Of a DNA stretch of 64,000 nt, positions 61,518-64,000 are shown one piece after another. The DNA comes from Sphingomonas sp. IBVSS2 (GTDB lineage: Bacteria > Pseudomonadota > Alphaproteobacteria > Sphingomonadales > Sphingomonadaceae), in assembly GCF_002127225.1 (NCBI RefSeq), contig NZ_NFUR01000001.1, positions 125,592 through 189,591 on the forward strand. Reading direction: 5' to 3'. A program made the position numbers and the translations under genes. Under the pieces are notes generated by a model. The model was given only the letters and a program-made list of their open reading frames with translations. It was not told where the DNA came from and searched no databases. Positions within the stretch are counted from its first letter, which is position 1, and each line of letters begins with the position of its first letter.

Positions 61518-63106
61518 TTTTCCGAGGATCCCTGGGCCATCGGCCCATTGTAGAGCGTGCCGAAGAAATCGCCCCTGTTCCATACCGGCCTAGCCTCGGC
61601 ATCGGCGATGGCGCGCGCGATGGCATAGTTGAGGCCGACGAAGCGCAGCCCCTGCTTCCAGTCGATCAGCCCCACTTCGTCCGAAGGCTGGTGATAATGC
61701 TTGTCGAGGAATTCCTTCGTCGCCGCGGCGCCCGGCCCGCCCGGTCCCAGGTCGAGCGAGACCGAGGGGATGCCCGCCTTGACGAAGCTGTAGTGATCCG
61801 AGCGGACGAACGAAGCTTCCTCGGGCGTGGGATCGGGGACGAGCTTCACGCCCTCGGCCGCCGCCGCCGCCTCGACCATCTTGCCCACCGTGCTGCGATC
61901 GGCGCCATAGGCGACGAGATCGACGAAGTCATAGGTCAGGATCGGCATGTCGAGATTGACGTCGGCGACGATCGAGCCCTTCGGGACCGTGGGGTTGGCG
62001 GCGAAATATTCGGAGCCGACCAGGCCCTTCTCCTCCGCCGTCACCGCGACGAACAGGATCGAGCGGCGCGGCGCCTTGCCCGATGCCTGGAAGCGCCGGG
62101 CGACCTCGAGCATCGCGGCGGTGCCGACGGCATTGTCCATCGCGCCGTTATAGATGGTGTCGCCCTTCGCGTCGGGCTTGCCCACGCCGACATGATCGAG
62201 ATGGGCGGAGAGGACGACATATTCGCCGCTCTTGTCGGTTCCGGGGAGCATGCCGGCGACATTGTTGGCCGTGAGATTGCGGACGGCGGTGTTGGCGGTG
62301 CCGGTGGCGGAGACGCCCAGCGGGCCCGTCGGCAGTTTCCTGTCCGCCTTGTCGGCCGCGAGCACCGCATCCCACTGGATCTTCGAGCCGGCGAACAGCT
62401 TGGCTGCCCCTTCGAAGCCGACATAGGCGAAGGGCGGCGCACCGGCACCCGCCTCGGAACCGGCCCAGGTCATCGCCTCGCTTTGCGCATAGCCGACGCT
62501 GACCGCGAACGGGAAGATCGCATGGCGGGCATTGCCCTCGATCAGGATCACGCCGATCGCGCCGTGGCGGGCCGCGACCGCCGCCTGCTGATCGGGCTGG
62601 GACGAATGGGCGCGGATGTCGCTGGGCAGGTCGTGCGGCGAATCGCGCAGCACCGCGACGATCGCGCCCTTGGTCTTGAGGCCCTTATACTCCGCCTCGC
62701 TGCCATAGCCGGCGAACACCACCGGCCCCGACACCGCGACCTTGGGATTGGACGGCACCGCGCGCGCGACATAGTCCTTGCCCCAGACGAGCGGAGTCGC
62801 GACCCCGCCACTGGTGAGCGACAGGCTGCCATGATCGGCCGACTTGTAGGCGACCAGCGGCACCGGCTGGAACCAGCCGCCATTTGCCCCGGCGGGCTTC
62901 AGTCCCGCCGCAAGCATCTGCGCCGCGACATATTGCTCGGCGATGGCCAGTTCGGGCGAGCCGGTGTCGCGGCCCTTCATCGCATCGGAGGCGAGGAACT
63001 GGACATGCGCCTTCAGCGCCGCCGCGTCCCTGTCGAGATCCTGGGCGAAGGCGGGGACGGCGGCGAGCAGAGTCGCGGCGAGGAGAAGGGCGCGCTTCAT
63101 GCTCAC
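61514..63106 (-). CDS. M28 family metallopeptidase, secreted (tandem copy 2)
   Basis: A 530-residue paralogue of its neighbours. Signal peptide (KRALLLAATLLAAVPAFAQ), insert domain with VVFAGYGSEAEYKGL, and catalytic core LSAHLDHVGVGK, YNGAMDNAVGTAA, TAEEKGLVGSEYF, NLDMPILTY and KHYHQPSDEVG, all metal ligands kept. GTG 63106 overlaps the stop of the third M28 gene as GTGA; ATG 63100 is two codons later. Codon use and length match copy 1; the two share long identical stretches in the core, so they arose by duplication. Confidence 0.92.
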   Translation of the reverse strand: MSMKRALLLAATLLAAVPAFAQDLDRDAAALKAHVQFLASDAMKGRDTGSPELAIAEQYVAAQMLAAGLKPAGANGGWFQPVPLVAYKSADHGSLSLTSGGVATPLVWGKDYVARAVPSNPKVAVSGPVVFAGYGSEAEYKGLKTKGAIVAVLRDSPHDLPSDIRAHSSQPDQQAAVAARHGAIGVILIEGNARHAIFPFAVSVGYAQSEAMTWAGSEAGAGAPPFAYVGFEGAAKLFAGSKIQWDAVLAADKADRKLPTGPLGVSATGTANTAVRNLTANNVAGMLPGTDKSGEYVVLSAHLDHVGVGKPDAKGDTIYNGAMDNAVGTAAMLEVARRFQASGKAPRRSILFVAVTAEEKGLVGSEYFAANPTVPKGSIVADVNLDMPILTYDFVDLVAYGADRSTVGKMVEAAAAAEGVKLVPDPTPEEASFVRSDHYSFVKAGIPSVSLDLGPGGPGAAATKEFLDKHYHQPSDEVGLIDWKQGLRFVGLNYAIARAIADAEARPVWNRGDFFGTLYNGPMAQGSSEK

Positions 63107-64000
63107 TTGGCCCCCGGGCCGTTATAGGTGAGGCCGAAGAAATCGCCCTTGTTCCAAACCGGCCGCTCCGCGCCATCGGCGATCTCGCGGGCGATGCGAT
63201 AGTTCACGTCGACGAAGCGCACGCCGGACTCCCAGTCGATCGCCGGCAGCTGGCCGATCTCGTCCGAGGGCTGGTGATAATGGTTCTTCATGAAGTCGTC
63301 ATAGGCCGCGCGGCCGGGGCCGCCCGCGCCGGGCCAGAGGAAGACCGAAGGCACGCCCTTGCGGACGAAGTTATAGTGATCCGAGCGAACGAAGATGTTC
63401 TCGCCCGGCAGCGGGTCGTCCGACAGCGGCACGCCGATCGCCCTGCCGGCGCGCTCGACGATCGGGCCCAGCGTCGAATGGCCGGCGCCGTACACCATGA
63501 TGTCCTGGAACTTGTAGGTGATGATCGGCATGTCGAGATTGACGTCGGCGACGATGCTCGACAGCGGCACGGTGGGATTGTTGGCGAAATAGTCCGAGCC
63601 GACCAGGCCCTTCTCCTCGGCGGTGACCGCGAGGAACAGGATCGAGCGGCGCGGCTTCGTGCCCGCCGTCTTGAAGCGCCTGGCCTCCTCGATCAGCGAG
63701 GCGATGCCGACGGCATCGTCGAGCGCGCCGTTGTTGATCGTGTCGCCGGTCTTGTCGGGCCGGCCGACGCCGATATGGTCGAGATGCGCGGAAAGGACCA
63801 CGACTTCCTTCGACAGCGTGGGGTCGCTGCCCGGGATCATGCCGGCGACATTGTAGCTCTGCACGGGCGTAAGCACGGTCTTGGCGGCGACGGTGACGCT
63901 GACCGGCAGGGCCTCGGCCTTGAACACGGCATTATCGGCCTTGGCGGCCTTGGCGATATCCGCCCATTTCTGCTGCGCGCCGGCGAAGAGCTTCTCCGCG
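63103..64000 (-). CDS. M28 family metallopeptidase (tandem copy 3, 5' end outside window)
   Basis: The C-terminal 298 residues of a third M28 paralogue; the frame is open to the window edge. It has LSAHLDHIGVGR, INNGALDDAVGIAS (the bridging Asp kept in ALDDAVG, where the other copies read AMDNAVG/AMDNAIG), TAEEKGLVGSDYF, NLDMPIITY and NHYHQPSDEIG. It ends YNGPGAK and its stop overlaps the GTG of copy 2. As first in the set it may hold the promoter, which lies outside. Confidence 0.9.
   Translation of the reverse strand, partial: AEKLFAGAQQKWADIAKAAKADNAVFKAEALPVSVTVAAKTVLTPVQSYNVAGMIPGSDPTLSKEVVVLSAHLDHIGVGRPDKTGDTINNGALDDAVGIASLIEEARRFKTAGTKPRRSILFLAVTAEEKGLVGSDYFANNPTVPLSSIVADVNLDMPIITYKFQDIMVYGAGHSTLGPIVERAGRAIGVPLSDDPLPGENIFVRSDHYNFVRKGVPSVFLWPGAGGPGRAAYDDFMKNHYHQPSDEIGQLPAIDWESGVRFVDVNYRIAREIADGAERPVWNKGDFFGLTYNGPGAK

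Overview
This 64 kb window is high-GC chromosomal DNA from an alphaproteobacterium, most likely a sphingomonad (Sphingomonas or a close relative). The inference rests on gene content and style: a CC_3452-type small secreted protein, a class I PHA synthase with a phasin, an EgtB/EgtD pair, single-copy core genes (murA, lgt, argB, folD, clpS, a bifunctional RelA/SpoT), frequent ATGA/GTGA stop-start overlaps, and many GTG or TTG starts. I see no tRNA or rRNA gene, CRISPR array, transposase, integrase or phage gene. The window opens inside hemH (3' end missing) and closes inside an M28 peptidase gene (5' end missing).

Layout. 1-6.4 kb: hemH and a Tat-exported molybdenum hydroxylase subunit on the minus strand, divergent from the tightly packed lgt - MidA-like methyltransferase - GNAT - pgeF run. 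6.6-13.1 kb: a Cys/Met-metabolism PLP enzyme, a secreted TPR protein with a CxxCH motif, an SGNH (CE2-like) esterase and a GH92 alpha-mannosidase. 13.1-19.5 kb: an alpha/beta hydrolase, murA, a Crp/Fnr regulator, clpS, a phasin and phaC. TGC-rich PhaR-like palindromes precede the phasin, and a related sequence precedes the Crp/Fnr gene. 19.5-25.8 kb: alaC, a TauE/SafE permease, a thioesterase, a secreted orphan, an HxlR regulator, a CC_3452-type protein and the RelA/SpoT enzyme.

26-36 kb: a large clan GH-A-like protein without a signal peptide; a DUF6607 protein with a haem-type TonB receptor behind a Fur-like box; and a GT2 / methyltransferase / GtrA / GT-C-like membrane protein cluster, probably envelope glycosylation. 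35.6-44.2 kb: MarC, an NTF2-like secreted protein, folD, DUF167, YggT, a small unknown protein, argB, a DUF1176 protein, 3-hydroxyacyl-CoA dehydrogenase, a double-PilZ protein and a CNT nucleoside transporter. 44.4-51.6 kb: a queuosine-precursor transporter, egtB-egtD (ergothioneine), a PduO-type cobalamin adenosyltransferase, a methyltransferase, a LysE exporter, a HIG1 protein, gluQRS and an HNH protein. 51.7-64 kb: a serine hydrolase and a bifunctional penicillin-binding protein separated by an AT-rich perfect inverted repeat, an iminopeptidase-like hydrolase, a threonine aldolase, a DMT exporter, an SDR protein, a REP/BIME-like element, and three tandem M28 peptidase genes joined by GTGA overlaps.

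Most of the window is ordinary chromosome. The points most worth follow-up are the PhaR-like operators and their echo upstream of the Crp/Fnr gene, the signal-less glycosidase-like protein, the GtrA/GT-C cluster, the three-gene M28 array, the CxxCH motif in the TPR protein, and the inverted repeat between the serine hydrolase and PBP genes.
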